DNA from: Caedibacter sp. 37-49
GTDB taxonomy: Bacteria > Pseudomonadota > Alphaproteobacteria > Caedimonadales > Caedimonadaceae
Length of the DNA: 35,288 nt
Assembly: GCA_001898725.1 (NCBI GenBank)
Contig: MKUV01000055.1
Span: 1 to 35,288, forward strand
Direction of reading: 5' to 3'
Shown here: in pieces, positions 1-8,733 of the stretch
Layout of the letters: each line of letters begins with the position of its first letter
Position numbering within the stretch: the first letter of the stretch is position 1
Position numbers and translations under genes: made by a program
Notes under the pieces: model-generated
Told to the model about the DNA's origin: nothing
Databases searched by the model: none
What the model saw: the letters and a program-made list of their open reading frames with translations, nothing else

Positions 1-207
1 TCTTAAGTCATAAAGCATATAGTCTATCCCCCTTGATGGGCTTACTATATCTCCTTTATGCTTAAATGTCGACAGATCCAATAATAGGCTAAAGAAGTTC
101 TTCGGTCGGTATGCCGATTCAGTAATAAATGATCAAGAACAAAGCAAGCTTAAATCTTTTGAAAGGCGCTTCATAATTAAGAAATTTAAAGTTTTTCTTG
201 ATTATAT

Positions 208-237
208 TTGTCAATTTGGTTAAGTTACGGCTAAATT
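208..237 (+). promoter_or_regulatory. possible sigma70 promoter for the F-box gene
   Basis: TTGTCA at 208-213 and TAAATT at 232-237 are separated by 18 bases, a plausible but imperfect -35/-10 pair. A start of transcription near 244 would leave a short leader carrying the AGGAG at 248-252. This fits a translation start at 258 better than the upstream in-frame TTG at 198. Confidence 0.28.
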
Positions 238-257
238 CATATTATTTAGGAGTTATC

Positions 258-1553
258 ATTCGTCAATCATTGCTTACCCTTTTACTGTCAACTACAGTTC
301 TTTTCGCCAGCGAAACCCTTCTTCTTGCCTCTGAACCCCAGGAAGATGACAAAAAACTGTTCTTGAAAGAGAGTTCATCAACGACAAACAGCTCTTCTAA
401 AGAAAAAGTTGAAGATGATATCCAACAAGAAGGTAAGGAAGATGCCTTCACTGTAAAGGTTGAGTCATCAACAGATTCATCTGAAATTGTTAGCTTTCGC
501 AGTCATCTTTCTTCCTAGCAACAAGAAGACAGTCAAACACATTCTTCATCGTCTTCAAGTAACGATGAAACAGACTTTTTTGCTGCCCTCCCAGATGAGG
601 TAAAGCCTTTCGTGGCTCAGCATCTCTCGCTTGAGGACATTAACTCTTTACTCAAGGTATCACATGGCGGAAACAGTTTTGATTTTCCTTGGGTTTGGCG
701 TGAGGTTGCTAAGAGATTCCTTACAGATTGTCCTAAAGAGTCGCCTCCATCAGAAGATGTTATTCGTCAAAATGTCATTCGTCAGTACTGCCGCGTGCAA
801 TTACATGCAAACTTTCTCTATGATAAAGAAAGGTTTAAACAATTAACTCTTAAATATGAAACGTATGATTTAAATCGAGACGCTCCTTTTCAAACATGGT
901 GGAGATATGTAGACAGATATTTACATTATTATTTGCGAGGGAAGAGCCAAAGCAATTTTGTTCACTGGTATGTTCAACGCGTTAAAGAATATGGGTGTTT
1001 TGAAGAATTTCTTGGGATGAAACTTAAAGATTTACCAGATGACGAGAAGTGCTATGAAGATTGGGAGTTTGAGCGTGTTCGTTTAAAAAAAGAGAATGGC
1101 GAAACATTATTATGGGATCGTTCTTTTTATAAAGAACCTACCCCTGAGCAAGCAAAAGAAATGTTCAGGTTAAATGAAAAGCTAGCTGCTGAAAATGATT
1201 TTGACGCCATTGTAAGACAATATCAGGGATTGTGGAAAGAAGATTATGGTTACGAAAAAGATTCAACTAAAGCAGACAAAATCACTCAATCATTAATGAG
1301 TAAAGATACAGAGTTAAGTGATGAGTTGCGAATGAAAATGTTGATGACGTCAGGTGACTATTATTATAGTGATTATCAAAGTATCATACGTGTAGATGGA
1401 ATTATTAGAGATATCATTACAAAAGCTAAGAGCCAAGGTGTACCATGGGCATTTTACCTTAAAGCTCACGGCCTTAAAAAGGGTTTATTTGGTTATACAA
1501 ATGATCAAGAAAAAGCTCATCGATATATTCTTAAACATAATATTCCTTATTAA
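258..1553 (+). pseudogene. secreted F-box / Sel1-like repeat protein, interrupted by in-frame amber codon
   Basis: One reading frame runs through 258-1553 and is broken only by a TAG at 516-518; the 31 codons between that stop and the next in-frame start codon (GTG 612) are open. In order the conceptual product has a Sec signal peptide (RQSLLTLLLSTTVLFA), an acidic Ser-rich linker spanning the stop, and an F-box-like helix bundle beginning LPDEVKPFVAQHLSLEDINS and ending WVWREVAKRF. The C-terminal part has two Sel1-like motifs (YGYEKDSTKAD and FGYTNDQEKAH). AGGAG at 248-252 sits 5 bases before ATT at 258, where an ATG would be expected. F-box proteins recruit SCF ubiquitin ligases in eukaryotes, and bacterial examples are host-directed effectors. 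That role is inferred here. Alternatives are amber suppression, or separate expression of the C-terminal part from GTG 612. Confidence 0.7.
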
Positions 1554-1560
1554 ATAAAAA

Positions 1561-1599
1561 AAGCTAACATTCTGAGCCTGGAGTTGAGGATGTTAGCTT
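1561..1599 (-). terminator. intrinsic terminator between the F-box gene and mutS
   Basis: AAGCTAACAT at 1561-1570 pairs perfectly with ATGTTAGCTT at 1590-1599 across a 19-base loop. On the minus strand the stem runs straight into seven T residues, so it should stop transcripts 13 bases beyond the mutS stop codon. On the plus strand it lies just after the F-box frame but has only a weaker T-rich tail. Confidence 0.75.
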
Positions 1600-1611
1600 C
1601 TTCATTACTTT

Positions 1612-4245
1612 TTAAGCTGCATCACTGTTTTTTAGCAAAGCCTTTAATTCATACAAAAGCTCAAGTCCTTGGCGCGGTGTTATTTCATCTAAGGATAAGG
1701 CCTGTAATTTCTGCTCAATCGGTGAATAAGAGGGAGTTGGTGGTTTTTGAGAAACATTAGACATTGTAAAAAGCGGAAGTTCAGAAATCTTAACCTTTCC
1801 TGATTTAGTACTTTTGTTCTCAAGCTCTTTCAAAAGAATTTCGGCCCGCTTTACAACAGAAGACGGCATCCCAGCCAACTTTGCAACATGGAGACCATAG
1901 GAACGATCGGCCGTACCTTCAATAATTTCATGTAGGAATATAACATCGCCTTCCCACTCTTTGACTTTCATCGTATAACACTTCAAATTCTTTAACTTCT
2001 CTTCCAGCTCTGTCAATTCATGATAGTGGGTTGCAAACAAGGCGCGACTTTGATTGATCTCATGCAGATGTTCTAACGTTGACCACGCAATCGAAAGACC
2101 ATCATAAGTCGACGTCCCTCGCCCAACTTCATCAAGTATAACGAGCGAGCGTTGTGTCGCTTGATTTAAAATAGCCGCTGTCTCAACCATCTCAACCATA
2201 AAAGTGGAATGGCCGCGCGCTAAATCATCAGAGGCTCCAACACGTGAGAAAAGTCGATCAACAAGGCCAATATGTGCTTTGGTTGCAGGAACAAAGGAGC
2301 CAATTTGTGCGAGCAGAACGATGAGAGCATTCTGTCTTAAAAATGTGCTTTTCCCAGCCATATTTGGCCCCGTTAAAAGCCAAATGGTTGACTGTGGATT
2401 CATCACACAATTATTCGTCACGAACTTGCTGGCGTTTGCTTGTTTAAGAGAGGTTTCTACAACAGGATGACGTCCTTCAATAATTTCAAAAGCCGTGGAC
2501 TCATCAATCTCTGGGCAGCAATAATTTTCCGTAGTCGCCAGGTGGGCTAAAGATGAAGAAACATCCAGACTTGCAATCGCTTGAGCAGCTTCTTGGATTT
2601 CTGCTGCTCTGCCCAATACTTCTGTCACAAGATCCTCAAACAGTTTCAATTCAATGGCCAAAGCATGTTCAGAAGCAGAAGTGAGCTTTTGTTCAAACTC
2701 ATTTAACTCAACTGTCGTAAAACGCATAGCATTCGCCATCGTTTGGCGGTGAATGAATGTTGGACCCATTTTAGAAGCCTGAGCAGCAGTCACTTCAATA
2801 TGATAACCAATAATATTGTTATGCTTAATTTTTAACGATGAAATGCCAAGATCCTGAGCATACTTGGTTTGCAAATTAACAATAAGTTTACGACCTTCAT
2901 CTTTTAAAAGACGCGCTTCATCAAGACCTTCATGATACCCTTTTTGGATAAAGCCACCATCTCTTGCAAAATAAGGAAGATCTTCTGCCAGCGCTCTTGT
3001 AAGGCGATCAATCAAAACGGAATGCTCGCCTAAAAGCTGTTGAATTTTCAAAAAACCTTGCGGTAAATCTTTTGAAACTTGAAGTTGGGATTGAAGACGT
3101 GTTGCAATTGTTAAGCCTTCCCTCAACGACGCCAAATCTCGTGGTCCTCCTCGTCCCAAGCTTAGTCGAGACAAAGATCTTTCGAAATCAGGTGTTGTTT
3201 TTAAAGTGTCTCTAAGCTTTGTTCGTAAAGAAGTATTCTCTTTAAGGGAACCAACCATCTCGAGGCGCATTTTAAGGCGCATCATATTTGTTAAAGGATG
3301 GGAAAGATGAAGGGCTAAAAGCCGTCCGCCTTGCGCGGTCAACGTCCTATCAATCACACTCAGAAGGCTTCCTTTATAGGTACCTTGTTGCGTCATTGTA
3401 AGCTCAAGGTTACGTCTGGTCGCGGTATCAATTTCCATAAACTCAGAAGCCTTAAGACGCCGTAATGGACATAATTTCGGCATGCCGCCTTTTTGTGTGA
3501 GGTAAACATACTCTAACAAAGCACCTGCTGCTGTTATTTCATGCGGCAAAAATGCCCCAAAGCCTTCCAACGTTTTAATGCCGTAATTTTCTTGAAGACG
3601 TTTTTGCGCATTATGGTGATCAAAGCGGCTCTCAGCTTGAGGATAAAGAATATTTTTCCAGGCTAAAAAGAGGTCGTATAATTGTTGTTTTTGACATAAT
3701 TTTTCCGGCACAACAAGCTCTGAAGGCGAAATACGGAAAAGTGTTTCAGCCAATTTCTTTTCAGCGCAACTTTCGACGAAAAAAGCACCTGTTGAAATGT
3801 CCATAAAACTTAGCGCAAATTTATTCTCTTTTTGAGTAGGATCTTCTAAAAGAACGCACAAAAAATTATGGCGACGTGCTTCTAACAAATTATCTTCTGT
3901 TAAAGTTCCTGGCGTGACCAAACGGATGACATCACGCTGTACGACAGCTTTTGGACCTCTCTTTTTCGCCTCTTCTGGGTTTTCAACTTGCTCGCAAATA
4001 GCCACACGGAAACCTTGTCGTACAAGTCTTGCAAGATACCCCTCAACGGCATGCGCCGGCACGCCACACATGGGAATATCTTCGCCTTCATTTTTGCCGC
4101 GTTTAGTTAAAGCAATATCTAAAGCTTGAGCAGCTTTAACGGCATCCTCAAAAAAGAGTTCATAAAAATCACCCATCCGATAAAATAAAAGATCATCGGG
4201 ATGTTCAGCTTTAATGCGATGGTATTGAGCCATCATCGGCGTCAT
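1612..4245 (-). CDS. mutS: DNA mismatch repair ATPase MutS
   Basis: MutS binds base mismatches and small loops and, with MutL, starts mismatch repair. The 877-residue product is full length. The N-terminal mismatch-binding domain carries the Phe-x-Glu wedge in MGDFYELF (F27, E29). Connector, lever and clamp domains follow. The C-terminal ABC-type ATPase has Walker [10 protein letters not shown] near residue 625 and Walker [17 protein letters not shown] near residue 700, followed by the FATHYHEL switch. AAGGAA lies a few bases before the ATG at 4245. The gene is 54 bases downstream of the XRE-cupin regulator on the same strand, so read-through from that gene is possible. It ends at a strong hairpin. 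No defect is visible, so mismatch repair is probably intact. Confidence 0.97.
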   Translation of the reverse strand: MTPMMAQYHRIKAEHPDDLLFYRMGDFYELFFEDAVKAAQALDIALTKRGKNEGEDIPMCGVPAHAVEGYLARLVRQGFRVAICEQVENPEEAKKRGPKAVVQRDVIRLVTPGTLTEDNLLEARRHNFLCVLLEDPTQKENKFALSFMDISTGAFFVESCAEKKLAETLFRISPSELVVPEKLCQKQQLYDLFLAWKNILYPQAESRFDHHNAQKRLQENYGIKTLEGFGAFLPHEITAAGALLEYVYLTQKGGMPKLCPLRRLKASEFMEIDTATRRNLELTMTQQGTYKGSLLSVIDRTLTAQGGRLLALHLSHPLTNMMRLKMRLEMVGSLKENTSLRTKLRDTLKTTPDFERSLSRLSLGRGGPRDLASLREGLTIATRLQSQLQVSKDLPQGFLKIQQLLGEHSVLIDRLTRALAEDLPYFARDGGFIQKGYHEGLDEARLLKDEGRKLIVNLQTKYAQDLGISSLKIKHNNIIGYHIEVTAAQASKMGPTFIHRQTMANAMRFTTVELNEFEQKLTSASEHALAIELKLFEDLVTEVLGRAAEIQEAAQAIASLDVSSSLAHLATTENYCCPEIDESTAFEIIEGRHPVVETSLKQANASKFVTNNCVMNPQSTIWLLTGPNMAGKSTFLRQNALIVLLAQIGSFVPATKAHIGLVDRLFSRVGASDDLARGHSTFMVEMVETAAILNQATQRSLVILDEVGRGTSTYDGLSIAWSTLEHLHEINQSRALFATHYHELTELEEKLKNLKCYTMKVKEWEGDVIFLHEIIEGTADRSYGLHVAKLAGMPSSVVKRAEILLKELENKSTKSGKVKISELPLFTMSNVSQKPPTPSYSPIEQKLQALSLDEITPRQGLELLYELKALLKNSDAA

Positions 4246-4299
4246 TGATTATTCCTTTTTTCTCTACTGTGACTGAATCTTCAATAATATACTAAAAAG

Positions 4300-4863
4300 C
4301 TATAATTTACGATAATGAATCATGTCATGGAATACAGCTTTTGAGTCTGATATGTTCCGGTATCCATGAGGTATATCGCCATTAAAACGCAACCCTTCAT
4401 TCTGCTGAATAACATGCCATGCACCATTTATGAATACTTCTATTTCACCACTTGAGACAATAATATGTTCAATTACTCCCTTCTGATGAGGCGGGGATAG
4501 ATGTTCACATCCAGGTAACAATTCAATTATAAAGGCTTCAAATCGTAAGGATTCATCATATGCAAAAATTGGCATGACCCTGATTTTATCATCTTGGGGA
4601 TGCAGATGTTTAAATGAGTGACTGTGATGCGTAAAATCGGTCTTAATTGGCTTTAAATCTTCTATAAAAGAGGAAAAAGATGCATCAAATCCGCTCGCAA
4701 TTTTCCAAAGTGTTGCTATTGTGGGACTTGACTCGCCCCTTTCAATTTGCCCAAGCATAGCTTTACTTACGCCAGTTTTTTGGCTAGCAACATCTAAACT
4801 CCAGCCTCTCTCTACGCGAAGTAACTTTAATGTACTTGATATTTTTTCGGTCGGATTGTCCAC
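4300..4863 (-). CDS. XRE-family transcriptional regulator with C-terminal cupin domain
   Basis: This 187-residue protein has an N-terminal lambda-repressor-type helix-turn-helix (about residues 10-64, with SLDVASQKTGVSKAMLGQIE and SSPTIATLWKIA). A C-terminal cupin (about 105-185, with SGEIEVFINGAWHVI and GDIPHGYRN) follows. The arrangement matches SutR/YdcN- and PuuR-like regulators, in which the cupin is thought to sense a small molecule, often an amino acid, amine or sulfur compound. The ligand here is unknown. The start is a GTG at 4863 with AGGTAAG upstream. The gene is divergent from two aminoacyl-tRNA deacylase genes, and the 94-112 base gap between them holds a doubled palindrome. I therefore infer that it controls itself and that pair. 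Confidence 0.9.
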   Translation of the reverse strand: MDNPTEKISSTLKLLRVERGWSLDVASQKTGVSKAMLGQIERGESSPTIATLWKIASGFDASFSSFIEDLKPIKTDFTHHSHSFKHLHPQDDKIRVMPIFAYDESLRFEAFIIELLPGCEHLSPPHQKGVIEHIIVSSGEIEVFINGAWHVIQQNEGLRFNGDIPHGYRNISDSKAVFHDMIHYRKL

Positions 4864-4886
4864 ATCTTACCTATCTATAAAAACAC

Positions 4887-4940
4887 TTGTGCGCTATAAC
4901 GCACAATGTTAGATTACCCTAATGTGCGTTATAGCGTACA
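4887..4940. promoter_or_regulatory. paired palindromic operator between regulator and trans-editing genes
   Basis: Two copies of a 16-base element occur at 4889-4904 (GTGCGCTATAACGCAC) and 4924-4939 (GTGCGTTATAGCGTAC). The second equals the reverse complement of the first at 15 of 16 positions. Each copy is also nearly palindromic (TTGTGCG/CGCACAA around a TATA-like core). Centres are 35 bases apart. Such doubled dyads between divergent genes are typical binding sites for HTH dimers, here most simply the XRE-cupin protein at 4300-4863. No binding has been shown. Confidence 0.7.
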
Positions 4941-4975
4941 AAATGTAAACCCTTAACTTGAAGCACAGAGGAAAA

Positions 4976-5470
4976 ATGAACCAGCAACTTGCAAAAAGCG
5001 CACAAAGTATCCAAGAGGCTTTAAACATAGCTGGCTTGACATGCAAAGTCTTAGAACTTCCAAACAGTACAAGAACAGCGAATGACGCAGCCATAAGCAT
5101 TGGATGCTCTATTTCTCAAATTGAGAAATCGCTTATTTTCAAAACAAAAGATACCGCTAAACCTACTTTGGTGTTGGTGTCAGGTTCAAATAAAGTGGAT
5201 GAGAAAAAAATAGAATCTTACGCAAAAGAAGGCATTATTAAAGCTGATGCTGATTTTACAAGAAAGATCACAGGATTTGCTATAGGTGGCATTCCCCCTA
5301 TTGGCCATAAGACCCCAATAGATCTGATTTTTATTGATCAAGACCTTCTAGCACTCGATGAAGTGTGGGCTGCCGCTGGCACACCAAATGCAGTATTTTG
5401 CATAAAAAGCAAAGACCTATTGAAAATAACAAATGGTCAAGTCGTTTCAATACCAAACTCAAAGCAATAA
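4976..5470 (+). CDS. YbaK/EbsC-family aminoacyl-tRNA deacylase
   Basis: The product resembles the YbaK/ProX/EbsC family, free-standing editing domains that hydrolyse mischarged tRNAs such as Cys-tRNA(Pro) or Ala-tRNA(Pro). Visible family features are RTANDAAISIGCSISQIEKS, LIFKT, VLVSGSNKVDEKKI, the glycine-rich FAIGGIPPIGH and the late DEVWAAAGTPNAVF segment. With the ATG at 4976 it has 164 residues, a normal family length. AGAGG lies 4-8 bases upstream, which favours this start over an in-frame TTG at 4958. It is the first gene of a pair, followed after 3 bases by an AlaX-like gene. The exact amino acid and tRNA specificity cannot be read from the sequence. Confidence 0.9.
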   Translation: MNQQLAKSAQSIQEALNIAGLTCKVLELPNSTRTANDAAISIGCSISQIEKSLIFKTKDTAKPTLVLVSGSNKVDEKKIESYAKEGIIKADADFTRKITGFAIGGIPPIGHKTPIDLIFIDQDLLALDEVWAAAGTPNAVFCIKSKDLLKITNGQVVSIPNSKQ

Positions 5471-5473
5471 ATT

Positions 5474-6124
5474 GTGACAAAAAAAATCTTTTGGCAAAAC
5501 CCTTATTTGACGGAACTGGAAACAACTGTACAGACAGTTTTCAGTGATCAAATTACTTTAGCTGAAACTATTTTTTATGCTTTTTCTGGAGGACAAGAAA
5601 GTGATTCTGGAACTATCGGTGGTTATCAAGTTTTAAAAGCGCACAAAGCTGATAAAGAGATCTACTATACTATTACACATAAACACAAATTAAACGTAGG
5701 CGATAAAGTAAAAATAATTATTGATTGGGAACGTCGATATAAATTGATGCGTCTTCATTTTGCAGCTGAAGTTGTTTTAGAATTAGTCTGTCAGAAATTT
5801 CCTGACATTTTAAAAGTAGGTGCCCATATCTCACAAGATAAAGCTCGTATTGATTTTAAATGGGATCATAATCTGTCTTATTCCCTCCAAGCCTTAGAGC
5901 AAGACGTGCAAAAAATTATCGATTCAAACCAAGTCGTCATTAGTGCCTTTAGTGACGAAAAAACAGAAAAAAGATATTGGAAGATCAATGAATTTTCACA
6001 AGTGCCTTGTGGTGGGACCCATATCAAAAATACAAGGGAAATAGGTATGATCAAACTAAAGAGAGCCAACCCAGGTAAAGGCAGAGAAAGAATCGAGATT
6101 TTCGTGCATGAAAGGCCGTACTAA
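5474..6124 (+). CDS. AlaX-like alanyl-tRNA editing protein
   Basis: The 216-residue product resembles the editing half of alanyl-tRNA synthetase and free-standing AlaX proteins, which remove Ser or Gly from tRNA(Ala). The N-terminal barrel contains FSGGQESDSGTIG, matching the family's GGGQPxDxGTI. The second domain has DWERRYKLMRLHFAAE and PCGGTHIKNTREIG. In typical members the zinc ligands are HxxxH and CxxxH. Here C179 and H183 are present, but the first pair reads H95-x3-E99. Glu may replace His as a ligand, or the site may be altered. The start is GTG at 5474, 3 bases after the YbaK-like gene, so the two are almost certainly cotranscribed and perhaps translationally coupled. About 175 bases of gene-free sequence follow. 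Confidence 0.88.
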   Translation: MTKKIFWQNPYLTELETTVQTVFSDQITLAETIFYAFSGGQESDSGTIGGYQVLKAHKADKEIYYTITHKHKLNVGDKVKIIIDWERRYKLMRLHFAAEVVLELVCQKFPDILKVGAHISQDKARIDFKWDHNLSYSLQALEQDVQKIIDSNQVVISAFSDEKTEKRYWKINEFSQVPCGGTHIKNTREIGMIKLKRANPGKGRERIEIFVHERPY

Positions 6125-6298
6125 TTTGGAATAAATCGAAAATATTACTAAAAAGAACCAAGATGAACATGTCTATTATGTTGTTGGGGTGTTTGGGAAA
6201 TGGGAGATTGTATCTCAAATAACTAAAAAATTTTCGCTGTATAAATGAAATAGAAATAATAGTATTTAATTTTTTTTAAATCGTCTATTCTCTATCAT

Positions 6299-7519
6299 AT
6301 GATGAAGTCTTCTTTAGATGTAAATGCACTTATTATTGGTGCTGGTCCTGTTGGCGCAACGCTCGCCTTAGCTCTCGCGCAAGCAGGTCTCAAAAGCGTG
6401 ATTGTTGATCCTTGTGAACCCGCTCATGTCCTAGATAAAGGTTTTGATGGACGAACACTCGCCATCTCGCATGGTTCTCATCTTCTCTTTAAAGCTTTAG
6501 GTATATGGGAAGAAATGCTGCCCTTTGCCGAACCTATTAAAAAAATTCATATTTCGCAAGCCAATCATCTCGGTTATGTTCATTACGATGAGAAAGATTC
6601 AAACAATCTCGCGATGGGTTATATCATTGAGAATCGTTATCTGCGTCAAATTCTTTTTAAGTCTATTTTTAATAATCATCTCATCGACTGTCATATTCCC
6701 GGACAAGTCCAAAGTTTAAAGTGCCATTCTTTCTTTCAAGAAGCCATTCTTGATAAACAAACATCCTTAAAAACGCCTCTTGTTGTCGCTGCGGATGGAC
6801 GTAATTCAACGACACGCCAACAAGTTGGCTTAAAGGCGCATGATTGGTCTTATCATCAATTGGCGTTGGTGGGTGTTCTGAAAACGGAATATCTGCACGA
6901 AAATATTGCTTTTGAACACTTTCTTCCAACTGGCCCCCTTGCTTTACTCCCTATGCAAAATGATCTCTGTTCATTTGTATGGAGCGTTAAGAAAGATTAT
7001 GGTGAGCACCTTTTAACTTTATCAGAGCAAGAATTCTCTCAGCAACTTCAAACAGCTTTTGGAGATTATTTAGGAAAAATTGAATTGATTAGCCAACGGT
7101 GGTCTTATCCTTTAAGCGGCGTCTTTGTCCCTCAGCTGATTGCAGAAAGACTTGCTCTCATCGGAGACGCTGCCCATGTTATTCATCCTGTTGCAGGACA
7201 AGGCTTAAATCTTGGATTTCGAGATGCCGTGACCCTGGCAGAAGTTGTTGTTGATGCGGCACGCGTAGGTATTGATATAGGAAGTGCCCAAATTCTTGAG
7301 AGATACCAAAGGTGGCGTCGTTCTGATATCGTCACCTTAACAGGTGTTACTGATCTTTTAATTAGGTCTTTCTCAAATGATTCAAAAGCTCTAGGAAACT
7401 TACGAATGATAGGATTACGCCTCGCGAATAGACTTCCTGGTGTGAAACGCTTTATGACACACCATGCTATGGGACTTTTAGGAGAACGGCCTCGCCTTTT
7501 ACAAGGCTTTCCTCTTTAA
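6299..7519 (+). CDS. UbiH/UbiF/COQ6-family FAD-dependent hydroxylase
   Basis: This 406-residue flavoprotein monooxygenase belongs to the family that hydroxylates the ubiquinone ring. The N-terminal dinucleotide-binding motif is IIGAGPVGATLALALAQAG. FDGRTLAIS and the mid-protein VVAADGRNSTTRQ (DG motif) follow. The C-terminal FAD/ribityl motif is LIGDAAHVIHPVAGQGLNLG. Which ring carbon is hydroxylated cannot be decided, since alphaproteobacteria use several related paralogues (UbiH, UbiL, UbiM, COQ6-like). The ATG at 6299 is followed by a second ATG. The stop lies 2 bases from the stop of convergent rnhA, with no visible terminator between them. Confidence 0.92.
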   Translation: MMKSSLDVNALIIGAGPVGATLALALAQAGLKSVIVDPCEPAHVLDKGFDGRTLAISHGSHLLFKALGIWEEMLPFAEPIKKIHISQANHLGYVHYDEKDSNNLAMGYIIENRYLRQILFKSIFNNHLIDCHIPGQVQSLKCHSFFQEAILDKQTSLKTPLVVAADGRNSTTRQQVGLKAHDWSYHQLALVGVLKTEYLHENIAFEHFLPTGPLALLPMQNDLCSFVWSVKKDYGEHLLTLSEQEFSQQLQTAFGDYLGKIELISQRWSYPLSGVFVPQLIAERLALIGDAAHVIHPVAGQGLNLGFRDAVTLAEVVVDAARVGIDIGSAQILERYQRWRRSDIVTLTGVTDLLIRSFSNDSKALGNLRMIGLRLANRLPGVKRFMTHHAMGLLGERPRLLQGFPL

Positions 7520-7521
7520 TA

Positions 7522-8010
7522 TTAAGAAATAAGCTCTTGAGACATCATTATTTGAACAATTGCATTACGTGCCAAAACATCAGCCCGCTCATTTTCAGGA
7601 TGACCTGCATGACCCTTAACCCAATGCCACTCAATCTCATATTGAGAAGCTAAAGCATCCAGCCTTTGCCAAAGATCAATATTTTTTACATCATCCCGAC
7701 CAGATGTTTTCCAGCCATTGCTTTTCCACTTGTTAAGCCAAAGCTTCATCCCGTTCTGAAGATATTGGCTATCCGTGTAGAGTTTTACAAGCACTGGCTT
7801 TTTAATTGCCTCCAGCCCCTTAATAGCCGCGCTAAGTTCCATCCGATTATTGGTTGTATTAATTTCGCCGCCAGAAAATTCTTTTTCTTCTCCATTTTCA
7901 GCCCGTAAAATGACACCCCAACCACCTGGTCCCGGATTTCCGCTGCAAGCACCATCCGTAAAAATCTCAACAGTATTTTTTTGAGTCAATGTCTGTCCCA
8001 TATTTATCAT
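7522..8010 (-). CDS. rnhA: ribonuclease HI
   Basis: RNase HI cuts the RNA strand of RNA:DNA hybrids and removes R-loops and primers. The 162-residue product carries the full catalytic set: D19 ([16 protein letters not shown]), E58 (NNRMELSAA), D80 (YTDSQY), H134 (VKGHAGH) and D144 (NERAD). The basic handle segment around [14 protein letters not shown] is present, as in the E. coli enzyme. In-frame ATGs at 8010 and 8001 are both possible starts, and neither has a strong ribosome binding site. The gene converges on the ubiquinone hydroxylase gene, 2 bases apart. Confidence 0.97.
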   Translation of the reverse strand: MINMGQTLTQKNTVEIFTDGACSGNPGPGGWGVILRAENGEEKEFSGGEINTTNNRMELSAAIKGLEAIKKPVLVKLYTDSQYLQNGMKLWLNKWKSNGWKTSGRDDVKNIDLWQRLDALASQYEIEWHWVKGHAGHPENERADVLARNAIVQIMMSQELIS

Positions 8011-8067
8011 CTTGTGTTAAAAGTTATGCTTCAGTAAGCTATGTTCATTTCTTAATGGAGTTAAATT

Positions 8068-8179
8068 ATGACCGTTCTCCACATGGTGCAAGCTAATCTC
8101 TATAAAGTAGAGGTTGTGAAAGGAAAAGCCTTCTTTTGATGTACTTGCGGATAAAACACAAATCAACTCTTTTATGTTA
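8068..8179 (+). pseudogene. remnant of a CDGSH iron-sulfur domain protein gene
   Basis: From an ATG at 8068, preceded by GGAG at 8057-8060, the frame reads ANLYKVEVVKGKAFF, then TGA at 8137-8139, then CTCG, then TAA at 8152. Bacterial CDGSH proteins read YKVEVxxGKxYFWCxCGxSKxQPFCDGSH at this place, so TGA stands exactly where TGG (Trp) is expected. Shifting frame after the CTCG gives KTQ and a Ser-Phe pair (8153-8173), as expected for the next segment, but the CDGSH core itself is no longer recognisable. TGA is a normal stop in this genome (grpE uses it), so recoding is unlikely. I read this as a decayed gene. Confidence 0.55.
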
Positions 8180-8214
8180 ACCTTCTTCAATAATTTTAAG
8201 AAAAGAAAAATACC

Positions 8215-8733
8215 ATGCTATACTTTTTACCACTTATATTCTTTGCTCTACTTTTATTAGGAGGTTGCCAAAACTCTCAACCGATAGAATATCGTTCTTG
8301 CCTGTCACCTGCAACAAGCATTATTCATGAGCTTGCCCAACAAAGCTTTCGTGATGAGACTTTAAAACATGAAGTTGCTCGTCTCGAGATCGAATCTTTC
8401 ACGGAATTTCCGCAAAAAAGTGATAAAGAAGCCGAGCTTAATTTCCGCATCGTCTTTAGTGCTCTAAGAAAGACAACTCAATCTAAACTCAATGGAAACT
8501 TTTTTATTGCAATTACGGATCAAAAAGAAAATCCTCTTTTAAAGAAAATCTTCCCCCTAGAAATTATATTTGAAGGTAAAAAGAAATTTCAACGTAAGAT
8601 AACAGAGGTAACAATCCCTGTTCCACTCAAACTCATGGATCAATGTGAAAAATATAAAGTTTTTATAGGCTTTGATCTTAGAGGTGAAGAGCTTGAACGT
8701 AATTTACGTCGCTTAGGACAGAAGACTCCTTAA
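8215..8733 (+). CDS. predicted small lipoprotein of unknown function
   Basis: The 172-residue product starts with a hydrophobic signal segment (LPLIFFALLLLGGC) ending in a lipobox with Cys18, so it should be lipid-anchored after cleavage by signal peptidase II. The mature part is mixed, with several basic and acidic stretches and only two further Cys residues (in YRSC and MDQC). These could form a disulfide in the periplasm. I recognise no domain. The gene stands alone on the plus strand, 76 bases after the frame-breaking TAA of the CDGSH remnant. Its last 4 bases overlap the end of the convergent ferredoxin reductase gene. Function unknown. Confidence 0.8.
   Translation: MLYFLPLIFFALLLLGGCQNSQPIEYRSCLSPATSIIHELAQQSFRDETLKHEVARLEIESFTEFPQKSDKEAELNFRIVFSALRKTTQSKLNGNFFIAITDQKENPLLKKIFPLEIIFEGKKKFQRKITEVTIPVPLKLMDQCEKYKVFIGFDLRGEELERNLRRLGQKTP

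Noticed and set aside
1-197. About 67 open codons without a start codon upstream of the F-box gene, ending near 227
   Set aside because: No ATG, GTG or TTG start with a ribosome binding site and no recognisable protein signature. Probably chance or an unrecognisable remnant.
6125-6298. Short open stretch reading [16 protein letters not shown] after the AlaX-like gene
   Set aside because: No start codon in frame and only about 35 codons. It could be a gene remnant, but I cannot match it to any family.
8137-8139. UGA read as tryptophan (alternative genetic code)
   Set aside because: The site would fit Trp, but grpE and the heme A synthase gene end with TGA and intact genes use TGG for Trp, so decay of one gene explains it better.
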